This document shows, one piece after another, positions 6,231-13,332 of a stretch of DNA of 13,443 bases; position 1 is the first letter of the stretch; each line of letters starts with the position of its first letter. The stretch comes from JAQSWP01 sp050185515 (GTDB lineage Bacteria; Pseudomonadota; Alphaproteobacteria; Reyranellales; JAQSWP01), in NCBI GenBank assembly GCA_050185515.1, contig JBFWZG010000102.1:1-13443 (forward strand). Direction: 5' to 3'. The notes beneath the pieces were generated by a model that saw only the letters and a program-made list of their open reading frames with translations, was not told the DNA's origin and searched no databases. The position numbers were made by a program, and so were the translations under genes.

Positions 6231-6236
6231 ATCATA
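6231..6236 (-). promoter_or_regulatory. Candidate -10 box for a leaderless SH3/tenA operon transcript
   Basis: On the - strand TATGAT (5 of 6 to TATAAT) ends 5 nt before the ATG at 6225, so transcription should start at or next to the start codon. No Shine-Dalgarno sequence is seen. The -35 region is poor (TCGAAC at 17-bp spacing), so the call is tentative. Confidence 0.3.
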
Positions 6237-6294
6237 GCAAATCGTCGCCGCCCGTTCGAGGCGCAGGCGTGTGCCGCCATCATCGATCGCGACC

Positions 6295-7254
6295 ATGCAA
6301 CCAGCCATCTTCCGCCCATTGATCGCCGCGGCGCTGGCGATGGCCCTCGCAATCGCCGCGCAGCCGGCCGGCGCGGGCTACCCCGAAGGCCTCGCCGCCT
6401 ATCGCAAGGGCGATGCGGCGCGAGCGGTCAAGGAACTGCTGCCGCCGGCCAAGGCCGGCAATGCCGATGCCCAGATCCTGCTGGCGCAGATCCTGATGAA
6501 TGGCGGCAAGGGCGTGGCGAAGAATCAGGCAGACGCCATGGCCTGGGTGCGACGGGCCGCCGAGGGCGGCAATCGCGACGCGCAGGTTTTCCTGGCCCAG
6601 GCGCTCTACCATGGCCGCCATGGCGAGCGGCAGGATGCCGCGGCGGCCGCGCCATGGTTCGAGAAGGCCGCCACCGCCGGCGACAAGCGCGCCATGCTGG
6701 CGCTGGCGCAGATGCGCCTGCAGGGCATCGGCGGCGTCGCTGATCCGGCTGGCGCGGTTCCCTGGCTGGAGAAGGCGGCCGCGCTGGGCGATCTGCCCTC
6801 GCGCCTGCAGCTCGGCCTCATGGCGCTGCGCGGCGAGGGGATGGCGAAAGATCCGGCACTTGCAGCCCGTCATTTCGAGATCGGCCTGCGGGCCGGCGAC
6901 GACAGCGCCGCCTTCATGCTGGCCCAGCTCCATGGCCGGGGGCTGGGCGTGAAGCGCGATATCGCCCAAAGCATGCGCCTGCTGCGGCTGGCCGCCAATG
7001 CGGGCAATTTCAGCGCCATGGCCATGCTGGCGACGACCCTGGCCAATGGCGGCGAGGGCGTCGAGCGCGACAGCGCGGAGGCCTATCGATGGGTCGCCAT
7101 CGTGCTCAATCGGGCGCCGCGCGGCGATGTCTATTTTTCCGCCTCGGCGATCGAGCCGGCGATCCGCCAGCGCCTGTCGGACCGGCAGATCGAGGCGGCG
7201 CAGGAGGAAGCCGCCCGGTTCGTCGCCCGCCCGCTGGCGCCCGCCGGCCAGTAG
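6295..7254 (+). CDS. Exported Sel1-repeat (TPR-like) protein
   Basis: This 319-residue protein has a signal peptide (about residues 1-26, ending AGAG) followed by about six Sel1-like repeats to roughly residue 265. Repeat signatures include GNADAQILLAQILMNGGKGV, a GDKRAMLALAQMRLQGIGG unit and GNFSAMAMLATTLANGGEGV. A shorter C-terminal region ends in a charged helix (DRQIEAAQEEAARF). Sel1 repeats make helical scaffolds for protein contacts, often in the envelope. The ATG at 6295 gives the neatest signal peptide but lacks a ribosome site. An in-frame GTG at 6271, with GAGG upstream, would add eight residues and is a real alternative. It shares a short divergent control region with the SH3 gene. 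Confidence 0.88.
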   Translation: MQPAIFRPLIAAALAMALAIAAQPAGAGYPEGLAAYRKGDAARAVKELLPPAKAGNADAQILLAQILMNGGKGVAKNQADAMAWVRRAAEGGNRDAQVFLAQALYHGRHGERQDAAAAAPWFEKAATAGDKRAMLALAQMRLQGIGGVADPAGAVPWLEKAAALGDLPSRLQLGLMALRGEGMAKDPALAARHFEIGLRAGDDSAAFMLAQLHGRGLGVKRDIAQSMRLLRLAANAGNFSAMAMLATTLANGGEGVERDSAEAYRWVAIVLNRAPRGDVYFSASAIEPAIRQRLSDRQIEAAQEEAARFVARPLAPAGQ

Positions 7255-7264
7255 TCATCGACGC

Positions 7265-7281
7265 CGGCCGGAAGCCGGCCG
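7265..7281 (+). terminator. Short GC hairpin after the Sel1 gene
   Basis: CGGCCGG (7265-7271) and CCGGCCG (7275-7281) pair over 7 bp with a 3-nt loop, 10 bp after the stop, followed by a T/C-rich stretch (ATTTCCTTTC, 7291-7300). It is a plausible but weak intrinsic terminator. Confidence 0.35.
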
Positions 7282-7304
7282 CGGCCCGGAATTTCCTTTC
7301 GCCG

Positions 7305-7334
7305 GCAAGGCTTGCCAAGGCGGGGCCCGCCTTG
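7305..7334. repeat. Two abutting palindromes in the 7255-7409 spacer
   Basis: GCAAG-G-CTTGC (7305-7315) is followed directly by CAAGGCGGG-G-CCCGCCTTG (7316-7334), both perfect around one central G. The outer GCAAGG and CCTTGC can also pair with each other, so alternative folds exist. Such tandem palindromes are typical of REP-like elements or of regulator sites. No gene is seen in the rest of this 155-bp spacer. Confidence 0.35.
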
Positions 7335-7409
7335 CTATCCGAACCCTGACGGGCGGTCTCCGCCCCAACCCGCAGGAGCCCGCGTCCGGGCAGAGGTCAG
7401 GTCCCGCCA

Positions 7410-8399
7410 ATGCCCAGCAAGGACAAGCCGCTCGTCATCGTCACCCGCAAGCTGCCGGACGTGATCGAAACGCGGATGATGGAGCTGTTCCAGACGCGGC
7501 TGAACGTCGACGACAAGCCGATGAGCGCCGCCGAACTGGCCGAGGCGGTCAAGACGGCCGAGGTGCTGGTGCCGACCGTGACCGATCGCATCGACGGCAA
7601 GATCCTGGCGCAGGCGGGACCGAAACTGCGCCTGATCGCCAGCTTCGGCACCGGCGTCGACCATATCGACCTCGATTCGGCCCGCCAGCGCGGCATTACG
7701 GTGACAAACACGCCCGGTGTGCTGACCGAGGACACCGCCGACATGACCATGGCGCTGATTCTGGCGACGGCCCGCCGGCTGGCCGAGGGCGAGCGCCTGG
7801 TGCGGGCCGACAAATGGGGCGGCTGGGCGCCGACGGCGATGCTGGGCCGGCGCATCTGGGGCAAGCGGCTGGGGATCATCGGCATGGGTCGCATCGGCCA
7901 GGCGCTGGCGCGCCGCGCCCGCGGCTTCGGCCTGGCGATCCACTACCACAACCGCCGCCGCCTGCATCCGGAGATCGAGCGCGAGCTGGAGGCCACCTAC
8001 TGGGAGAGCCTCGACCAGATGCTGGCGCGCATGGATGTGGTGTCGATCAACTGCCCGCATACGCCGGCGACCTACCACCTGCTGTCGGCGCGGCGACTGA
8101 AGCTGCTGCAGCCGCATGCCATCGTCGTCAACACCGCGCGCGGCGAGGTCGTGGACGAGAACGCGCTGACCCGCATGCTGCGCAACCGCGAGCTGGCCGG
8201 CGCCGGGCTCGACGTGTTCGAGCACGAACCGGCGATCAATCCCAAGCTGCGCGAACTCGACAACGTGGTTCTGCTGCCGCATATGGGCTCGGCCACGATC
8301 GAGGGCCGCATCGACATGGGCGAGAAGGTCATCATCAACATCAAGACCTTCGCCGACGGCCACAAGCCGCCCGACCGGGTGCTGGCGGCCATGTTCTGA
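7410..8399 (+). CDS. D-2-hydroxyacid dehydrogenase, D-glycerate dehydrogenase / glyoxylate reductase type
   Basis: This 329-residue enzyme of the D-isomer-specific 2-hydroxyacid dehydrogenase family would reduce glyoxylate or hydroxypyruvate, or run in reverse, in the cytosol. It has the Rossmann motif GMGRIG (158-163) and the catalytic set Arg244 (NTARGEVVDE), Glu273 (DVFEHEP) and His291 (LLPHMGSAT). After the second strand of the nucleotide fold the sequence is HNRRRL (180-185), with arginines and no acidic residue, which suggests NADP(H) use. The ATG at 7410 is preceded by AGAGG and AGG elements at slightly long spacing. The next gene follows after 11 bp. Exact substrate preference is not visible. 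Confidence 0.9.
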   Translation: MPSKDKPLVIVTRKLPDVIETRMMELFQTRLNVDDKPMSAAELAEAVKTAEVLVPTVTDRIDGKILAQAGPKLRLIASFGTGVDHIDLDSARQRGITVTNTPGVLTEDTADMTMALILATARRLAEGERLVRADKWGGWAPTAMLGRRIWGKRLGIIGMGRIGQALARRARGFGLAIHYHNRRRLHPEIERELEATYWESLDQMLARMDVVSINCPHTPATYHLLSARRLKLLQPHAIVVNTARGEVVDENALTRMLRNRELAGAGLDVFEHEPAINPKLRELDNVVLLPHMGSATIEGRIDMGEKVIINIKTFADGHKPPDRVLAAMF

Positions 8400-8410
8400 C
8401 GGGCCGGGCG

Positions 8411-9079
8411 ATGAGCGAGCAGGACAAGAGACCCGCCGCCCGCCGCCCGAAACTGCGCGTCGCCGCCGAGCGGCGCGACTACGACGACACCTTCGCCCTC
8501 GATCCGGAAATAGCCGAGCAGCGCGCGCAGTTGATGACGCGCGTGCGTCATCATCCCGATCCGGAAGTGCGCTATCTCGCCGCCGCCTTGCTGCGCGGCG
8601 AACCGCTGCTGGCCGAGATCGCGCTGGGCGACGCCGATCCGCGCGTCCGCCGCGCCGCCATCCTGCATCTGGGCGACCAGGATCTGTGGGTGCTGGGTCC
8701 GATCCTGGCGTGCGATCCCGACGTCGACGTCGCCATGCTGGCGCTGGCCTGCGTGCGGGCGGAGACGCCGGCTGGAGAAACCCTGCTGACGCGCACGGCG
8801 CTGGAACATCCGCAGCCGGCGGTGCGACTGGAAGCGCTGCTGAAGAAGCGCTGGGACCGGGAGACGCTGGCCGTCCGCCTGCTGCAGTCGGAAACCGATC
8901 ACGAGGTCGCGCTCAAGGCCTTGCGCGAAGTGCGCGACCGGGCGGCGCTGCAGGCGCTCGCCAAAACGCTGCCCAACCCCACCCTGCGCGCCGCCGCGGT
9001 CCGGCGCATCGCTCTGCTCGACCAGATGCGCGCCCGCGACAAGCCGGCCGGCGGCAAGCCGCCCCAGGACAAGGCCTAG
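8411..9079 (+). CDS. HEAT-like repeat protein, function unknown
   Basis: A 222-residue protein with no signal peptide. After a basic N-terminal stretch (about 1-22) it shows about six helical repeats of HEAT/PBS-lyase type, visible as recurring units such as HPDPEVRYLAAALLRG, DADPRVRRAAILHLGD, DPDVDVAMLALACVRA and HPQPAVRLEALLKKRW, ending in a Lys/Pro-rich tail. Such repeats build a curved scaffold for protein binding. The ATG at 8411 lies 11 bp after the dehydrogenase stop with only a weak GGGCCGGG ahead, so translation is probably coupled. It converges on the PlsB-like gene with 7 bp between them. Confidence 0.8.
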   Translation: MSEQDKRPAARRPKLRVAAERRDYDDTFALDPEIAEQRAQLMTRVRHHPDPEVRYLAAALLRGEPLLAEIALGDADPRVRRAAILHLGDQDLWVLGPILACDPDVDVAMLALACVRAETPAGETLLTRTALEHPQPAVRLEALLKKRWDRETLAVRLLQSETDHEVALKALREVRDRAALQALAKTLPNPTLRAAAVRRIALLDQMRARDKPAGGKPPQDKA

Positions 9080-9086
9080 ATCGATT

Positions 9087-10490
9087 TCAGCCCAAATGGG
9101 CGATCGAATTGGCGTAGTAGCGCAGCAGCGCCTCTTCGTCCCGGTTGGCGGCATAGAACCCGTCCGCATCGGTCGCCAGATGGCGCAGAGTCAGCATGCG
9201 CAGGCCCACCTCGATGGCATAGTCCTCGTCGCCGCGCGGCAAATAGAGCCTGGCATTCCTGGCGCGCAGCAACTCCATCTCGCGCTGGCAGGCGGCTTTC
9301 AGCTCCAGCAGGCTGATCGGGCCAGCGGCCTGCAGCAGAACGCGCGCCACCAGCGGCACCGGCAGCACCGGCACCACCGCGGCGACGCCCTGCATCAGCT
9401 CGGCGGCCAGCGCCTGGACGGCGGCAAAACGCTCCTCGCGCTCCAGCCCGCGCAGATCGCCCATGCCGCTGCGCCGCAGCCAGGCGCGAGCCGAGACCGG
9501 TGTGCCGAAATTGACGCAGGCGTAACCGAAGCGGAACCAGCGCCCGCGCAGCATCAGCACGAACTGGCGGCCGAGAAATCGCAGCGTGGTGCGGGCGGCG
9601 AAGCCCGCGCTCCTGCGCGGCGCCTTCTGCGCCGCCAGAAGCTGCGAGCGGTCCTCGACGACGCGATCGTAGTTGATGCCGACCGGGACGAAGACGACGT
9701 CGCGCGCGCCGGCCGGATCGAAGCCCTTCAGCATGTAGTCGAGCAGCCCGGTGCGCGGGCTCGACAAGGCGCCGTCGCGGGTCAGCCCGCCTTCCGGATA
9801 GAGCGCCTGCGCCACGCCGGCCTCGGTCGCCATGTGCACGTAGCGCTCCAGCACGCGGCGATAGAGCGGATTGTTGGAGTTGCGGCGCACGAAATAGGCG
9901 CCCATCGACTTGATCAGCCCCTGCAGCGGCCAGATGCGCGCCCACTCGCCGACCGCGTAGGAGAGCGCGGTGCGGTCGGCGGCGAGAAAGGCGACCAGCA
10001 CGTAGTCCATGTTCGAGCGGTGGTTCATGACGAACACCACCGTGGCGTCCTTCGGAACGCCCGACAGGCCGGCTTCGTCCATCCAGCCCAGCCGCACGCG
10101 ATAGAAGCTGCGCGCCAGCAGGCGGGCCAGCGCATAGCCGATGCGAAAGTAGATCCAGGCGTTGAAGGCCGGCACGATCTCGTGCGCGTAGCGATGCACC
10201 TCCGCCATCGCCGCCTCGCGGGGAATCTTCTGCTCGGCGGCATGCTCGTTGGCGGCCTGGACGACGGCGGGATCGTAGATCAGCCGGTCGATCAGCACCT
10301 GCCGCCGGGTGAGCTGGAAAGGCTGGATGCCGATCTGCAGGCGGCGGTTGACCTCGTCGATCAGCCGGTTGACGCGCCGGCGCAGGAACCAGCGGCCGGA
10401 GGGAATCAGCAGCCGGTCGAGCAGCGACCACGCCGCGAACAGCGCGATCGGCACGAACAGCCACAGCGGCACCGATACGGGTTCTTCCAC
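9087..10490 (-). CDS. PlsB-like glycerol-3-phosphate acyltransferase family protein
   Basis: This 467-residue protein carries the acyltransferase blocks in order: NHRSNMD (HX4D: His157, Asp162), GAYFVRR (197-203), YPEGG (230-234) and VPVGINYDRVVE further on. The pattern GAYFVRR / YPEGGLTRDG / YDRVVE resembles PlsB, which acylates glycerol 3-phosphate at sn-1, more than PlsC. It is much shorter than Escherichia coli PlsB (about 800 residues), lacking the long N-terminal part and instead having an N-terminal hydrophobic segment (about 7-30) that may anchor it in the inner membrane. The start is GTG at 10490 behind GGGGAGG. It follows the MAPEG gene after 77 bp. Acyl donor and acceptor are not determinable. 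Confidence 0.85.
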   Translation of the reverse strand: MEEPVSVPLWLFVPIALFAAWSLLDRLLIPSGRWFLRRRVNRLIDEVNRRLQIGIQPFQLTRRQVLIDRLIYDPAVVQAANEHAAEQKIPREAAMAEVHRYAHEIVPAFNAWIYFRIGYALARLLARSFYRVRLGWMDEAGLSGVPKDATVVFVMNHRSNMDYVLVAFLAADRTALSYAVGEWARIWPLQGLIKSMGAYFVRRNSNNPLYRRVLERYVHMATEAGVAQALYPEGGLTRDGALSSPRTGLLDYMLKGFDPAGARDVVFVPVGINYDRVVEDRSQLLAAQKAPRRSAGFAARTTLRFLGRQFVLMLRGRWFRFGYACVNFGTPVSARAWLRRSGMGDLRGLEREERFAAVQALAAELMQGVAAVVPVLPVPLVARVLLQAAGPISLLELKAACQREMELLRARNARLYLPRGDEDYAIEVGLRMLTLRHLATDADGFYAANRDEEALLRYYANSIAHLG

Positions 10491-10567
10491 CGCCCTCCCC
10501 TGCCCGCCGCCTTCTTCGCCGGGCGGCCGGGCGCGGGAAGTCTAGCAGGTCCGGCGCGGAACGCCGA

Positions 10568-10963
10568 TCAGGGAACGGCGCCGGCGAAGAAGGCCAGGAT
10601 CAGCAGCACACCCTCGACGATCAGCACGCCCAGCGTGATCAGCGCGCCGCCGGCGCGGAACGGGTTGGGCGATCTGCGCACCATGCCGACCGGATGCATC
10701 AGCCGCGCCACCACCAGCGCGATGCCCAGCACGTGCAGCAGGTAGACGCTGTGGCGGGTGACTTCGAGAAGATAGAGGCCGATCAGCGCGATCGGCACAT
10801 ATTCGATGAAGTTGGCGTGCGCGCGCATGCGCTTGAGCATGTCGGCATTGCCGCCGTCGCCGACCGACACCTTGTTGCGCCAGCGGCCATCGACGACGTA
10901 AAGCGACAGCCCAACCAGGACCAGCGCCAGGATGCCGGCATAGAGTGCGGTTACCGCGATCAT
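10568..10963 (-). CDS. MAPEG family membrane protein
   Basis: A 131-residue integral membrane protein with about four helices: residues 1-24, 52-68, 71-92 and 104-128. The loop after helix 1 carries the family signature RAHANFIEYVPIAL. MAPEG proteins (membrane-associated proteins in eicosanoid and glutathione metabolism) include microsomal glutathione transferases; bacterial members are mostly uncharacterised. The ATG at 10963 is preceded by AGGGGGGAAG, and only 22 bp separate it from the DsrE-like gene, so they are probably one transcript. A glutathione-linked activity would fit the sulfur-related genes upstream, but that is inference. Confidence 0.9.
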   Translation of the reverse strand: MIAVTALYAGILALVLVGLSLYVVDGRWRNKVSVGDGGNADMLKRMRAHANFIEYVPIALIGLYLLEVTRHSVYLLHVLGIALVVARLMHPVGMVRRSPNPFRAGGALITLGVLIVEGVLLILAFFAGAVP

Positions 10964-10985
10964 CTTCCCCCCTTTGGGCCGAAGG

Positions 10986-11390
10986 CTAAAGCACGCTGGG
11001 CTGCGCCCCCGCCGGCAGCGCGTTGTAGAACGTTACCAGACCTGCAACTTCTACGGCGATGTCGGCGCGCAGATCATTCGCCTGCAACCCGATGCTGCGC
11101 AAGCCCATTTCGCAGGCGATGAAGCGCGCGCCCAGCGCGGCGCAGGCCTCGAACAGCTCCTCGATGCCGGCAACGCCGGCGGCGCGACGGGCCGCATCCG
11201 CGGCTTCGGCGCCGCCGCCCAGACGGCGCCAGTCCTGCGGCCCGGCCAGCGCCAGCAGCGCGCCGTTGGTGAAGAACAGCACCGCGGGCCGGTTGACCGC
11301 CAGCGCCGAGGCCGCCATGGCGAGCCCGTAGTGCACCCGCTCGTAGGAACCGTCGAGCAGCAGCAGACCAAGCGGCGGCGTCTCAGTCAT
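10986..11390 (-). CDS. DsrE/DsrF-like family protein
   Basis: This 134-residue protein has the DsrE-like fold pattern: an early beta strand (LGLLLLDGSYERVHYGLAMA), a second strand AVLFFTNGALLAL, and the late ARFIACEMGL motif. Cys93 occupies the position where many members carry a reactive cysteine; Cys83 is a second candidate. Relatives such as TusBCD and DsrEFH carry persulfide sulfur. The start ATG at 11390 lies inside the end of the MoeB-like gene (8-bp overlap), with no strong ribosome site of its own, indicating translational coupling. The close link with an E1 enzyme suggests sulfur transfer; the acceptor is unknown. Confidence 0.82.
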   Translation of the reverse strand: MTETPPLGLLLLDGSYERVHYGLAMAASALAVNRPAVLFFTNGALLALAGPQDWRRLGGGAEAADAARRAAGVAGIEELFEACAALGARFIACEMGLRSIGLQANDLRADIAVEVAGLVTFYNALPAGAQPSVL

Positions 11391-12165
11391 GTGCGGCCGC
11401 GGCCTTCGATCGGCACAGGGGACAGGCCGGATCCTTGGCGAATCCCAGCTCGCGCAGGCTGGCGTCCAGCGCGTCGAACAGCACCAGCCGTCCCGACAGG
11501 GACCGACCGATGCCGAGTATCTCTTTCACCACCTCGCCCGCCTGCCAGGCGCCCATCGTGCCGGCCAGCGCGCCCAGCACGCCGGCCGAGGCGCAGCTCG
11601 GCACCTGCCCCGGGGGCGGCGGCGCGGGAAACAGGCAGCGCAGGCACGGATGCGCCTCGCCCTGCCAGGCCTTGAGCGTCGTCAGCTGGCCCTCGAAGCG
11701 CAGTATGGCGGCGGAGACGAGGATCTTGCGGGCGGCGAAGCAGGCGTCGTTCAGCAGGTAGCGGGTGGCGAAGTTGTCGCTGCCGTCGGCCACGACGTCG
11801 TAGCCGGCGATCAGCCGCGCGGCGTTGGCGGCGTCCAGACGCTGCTTGTGCGCCACCAGCCGCACGTCGGGATTGAGATCGCCCACCGCGCGCGCAGCGC
11901 TTTCCACCTTGGCGACGCCGATGTCGCGGCTGCGATGGATCACCTGACGCTGCAGATTGGAAAGATCGACGTCATCGTCGTCGACCACGCCAAGCGTGCC
12001 GATGCCGGCGGCGGCGAGATACTGCAGCAGCGGCGCGCCCAGACCGCCGGCGCCGATCACCAGCACGCTTGCGGCCAGCAGCTTCTCCTGCCCCTCGCCG
12101 CCGATTTCGCCCAGGATGATGTGGCGGGCGTAGCGCTGGATCTGGCTTTCGCTCAGGCTCGACAT
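11383..12165 (-). CDS. moeB: MoeB/ThiF/HesA-family adenylyltransferase (E1-like)
   Basis: A 260-residue E1-like enzyme that adenylates the C-terminal Gly of a ubiquitin-like sulfur carrier (MoaD or ThiS). It has the nucleotide motif GAGGLG (38-43), the acidic DDDDVDLSNLQRQ segment (62-74), GSDN with Asp130, two zinc CxxC pairs (Cys174/177 and Cys248/251) and Cys191 in SCASAGVLG, the usual position of the conserved cysteine. There is no C-terminal rhodanese domain, so it is MoeB-like in length. The ATG at 12165 is chosen from family alignment. An extended -10 box ends 6 nt upstream, so the transcript may be leaderless. Whether it serves MoaD, ThiS or another carrier cannot be told; no carrier gene is present. 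Confidence 0.9.
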   Translation of the reverse strand: MSSLSESQIQRYARHIILGEIGGEGQEKLLAASVLVIGAGGLGAPLLQYLAAAGIGTLGVVDDDDVDLSNLQRQVIHRSRDIGVAKVESAARAVGDLNPDVRLVAHKQRLDAANAARLIAGYDVVADGSDNFATRYLLNDACFAARKILVSAAILRFEGQLTTLKAWQGEAHPCLRCLFPAPPPPGQVPSCASAGVLGALAGTMGAWQAGEVVKEILGIGRSLSGRLVLFDALDASLRELGFAKDPACPLCRSKAAAAHD

Positions 12166-12171
12166 GCCGCC

Positions 12172-12180
12172 CTTATAGCA
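12172..12180 (-). promoter_or_regulatory. Candidate extended -10 promoter for moeB
   Basis: On the - strand the sequence TGCTATAAG fits an extended -10 (TGnTATAAT) with one mismatch. With standard spacing, transcription would start exactly at the A of the ATG at 12165. The -35 region lies in the cysK terminator stem and shows no match, as is allowed for extended -10 promoters. The same bases contribute AAGGG, a possible ribosome site if transcription starts further upstream. Confidence 0.35.
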
Positions 12181-12213
12181 CGAAGCCCCGGCGCGGAGCG
12201 GGCCGGGGCTTCG
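12181..12213 (-). terminator. Hairpin terminator of cysK
   Basis: CGAAGCCCCGGC (12181-12192) and GCCGGGGCTTCG (12202-12213) form a perfect 12-bp stem with a 9-nt loop, 16 bp past the cysK stop. On the - strand it is followed by TGCTATAA rather than a clean T run, so termination may be incomplete and some read-through into moeB is possible. Confidence 0.6.
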
Positions 12214-12229
12214 CCAGGTCGATGGTGCC

Positions 12230-13222
12230 TCACAGACCTTCGAACAGCGCCGTCGACAGATAGCGCTCGGCGAAGGACGGGATGATCGCCACGATTCGCT
12301 TGCCCTCCATGCCCGGCCGCTTGCCGATTTCCAGCGCCGCCGCCAGCGCCGCGCCCGAGGAGATGCCGACCGGCACGCCCTCGCTCGACGCCAGCTTGCG
12401 CGCGGTGGCGAAGGCGGTGTCGTTGGAGACGCGCACCACTTCGTCGATCAGGGATTTGTTGAGAATATCGGGCACGAAGCCCGCGCCGATGCCCTGAATC
12501 TTGTGCGGGCCGGGCTGGCCGCCCGACAGCACCGGCGAATCCTCCGGCTCGACCGCGATGATCTTCAGATCCGGCAGGCGCGGCTTCAGCACCTCGCCGA
12601 CGCCGGTGATGGTGCCGCCGGTGCCGATGCCGGAAACGAAGACGTCGAGCCTGCCGCCGGTGTCGCGCCAGATCTCCTCGGCGGTGGTGCGGCGGTGGAT
12701 GGCTGGATTGGCGGTGTTCTTGAACTGCTGCGGCATGAAGGCGTTGGCTTCGTTCTTCACGATTTCCTCGGCCCTGGCGATGGCGCCCTTCATGCCCTGC
12801 GCCGCCGGCGTCAGCTCGAGCTCGGCGCCCAACAGCTTCAGCATCTTGCGGCGCTCGATCGACATGCTTTCCGGCATGGTCAGGATCAGCCGATAGCCCT
12901 TGGCGGCGGCGACGAAGGCCAGCGCGATGCCGGTATTGCCCGAAGTCGGCTCGACCAGCACGCTCTTGCCGGGCGTGATCTTGCCGGCCTGCTCGGCGGC
13001 TTCGATCATCGCCAGCCCGATACGGTCCTTGACCGAGGCCAGCGGATTGAAGAACTCCAGCTTGCCGATGATCTCCGCCTTCACGCCATGGGCATCCGCC
13101 AGCTTGCGGAAGCGCACCAGCGGCGTGGCGCCGATGGTCTCGACGATGTTCTCGTAGATCCGGCCGCGGAATTCCACCGGCGCGATGTCGGCGGCTCCCG
13201 CTGTCTTGGCGGCCATGCTCAT
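12230..13222 (-). CDS. cysK: Cysteine synthase A (O-acetylserine sulfhydrylase)
   Basis: This 330-residue PLP enzyme of fold type II makes cysteine from O-acetylserine and sulfide in the cytosol. The PLP lysine is Lys65 in NPLASVKDRIG; TSGNTG (93-98) binds the substrate carboxylate; GTGGT (199-203) holds the cofactor phosphate; and GISSGAALAAAL is near the end. The C-terminal RYLSTALFEGL is typical of CysK rather than CysM, with PSFAERYL where PSFGERYL is common. The ATG at 13222 has AGGAGG 5 nt upstream; a second ATG at 13216 is less well placed. It has its own promoter and terminator. Residues 1-20 are a little longer than in most CysK proteins. Confidence 0.95.
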   Translation of the reverse strand: MSMAAKTAGAADIAPVEFRGRIYENIVETIGATPLVRFRKLADAHGVKAEIIGKLEFFNPLASVKDRIGLAMIEAAEQAGKITPGKSVLVEPTSGNTGIALAFVAAAKGYRLILTMPESMSIERRKMLKLLGAELELTPAAQGMKGAIARAEEIVKNEANAFMPQQFKNTANPAIHRRTTAEEIWRDTGGRLDVFVSGIGTGGTITGVGEVLKPRLPDLKIIAVEPEDSPVLSGGQPGPHKIQGIGAGFVPDILNKSLIDEVVRVSNDTAFATARKLASSEGVPVGISSGAALAAALEIGKRPGMEGKRIVAIIPSFAERYLSTALFEGL

Positions 13223-13282
13223 GGCGTCCTCCTATTTCACTGGCGCAGTTGTTGATTGCCGTCGATTCACGACATCAGCCAG

Positions 13283-13310
13283 ACAATAGGCCGGAACGGC
13301 GGCGATTCAA
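13283..13310 (-). promoter_or_regulatory. Candidate cysK promoter
   Basis: On the - strand TTGAAT (13310-13305) and TATTGT (13288-13283) make a -35/-10 pair with a 16-bp spacer, about 60 bp before the cysK start. The -35 lies in the loop of a hairpin formed by CGGCGGC (13297-13303) and GCCGCCG (13312-13318). No regulator box was recognised. Confidence 0.45.
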
Positions 13311-13318
13311 GGCCGCCG
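13297..13318 (-). terminator. Hairpin after the ABC ATPase gene
   Basis: A 7-bp perfect GC stem with an 8-nt loop lies 14 bp beyond the stop of the right-edge gene. No T run follows, and it overlaps the candidate cysK promoter. Terminator function is possible but unproven. Confidence 0.3.
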
Positions 13319-13332
13319 CGATGGGCCGCCGA

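Noticed and set aside
6998..8410. N-terminal part of a long + strand frame that ends with the HEAT-like gene
   Set aside because: It overlaps the Sel1 and dehydrogenase genes out of frame; only the part from ATG 8411 has repeat structure and proper spacing.
9090..9101. GCCCA/TGGGC palindrome between the convergent HEAT-like and PlsB-like genes
   Set aside because: Only 5 bp, within the end of the PlsB-like coding region, with no T run; too weak to call a terminator.
9096..10745. 549-codon open frame on the + strand
   Set aside because: It is antisense to the PlsB-like and MAPEG genes, with His/Arg/Gln-rich composition and no domain.
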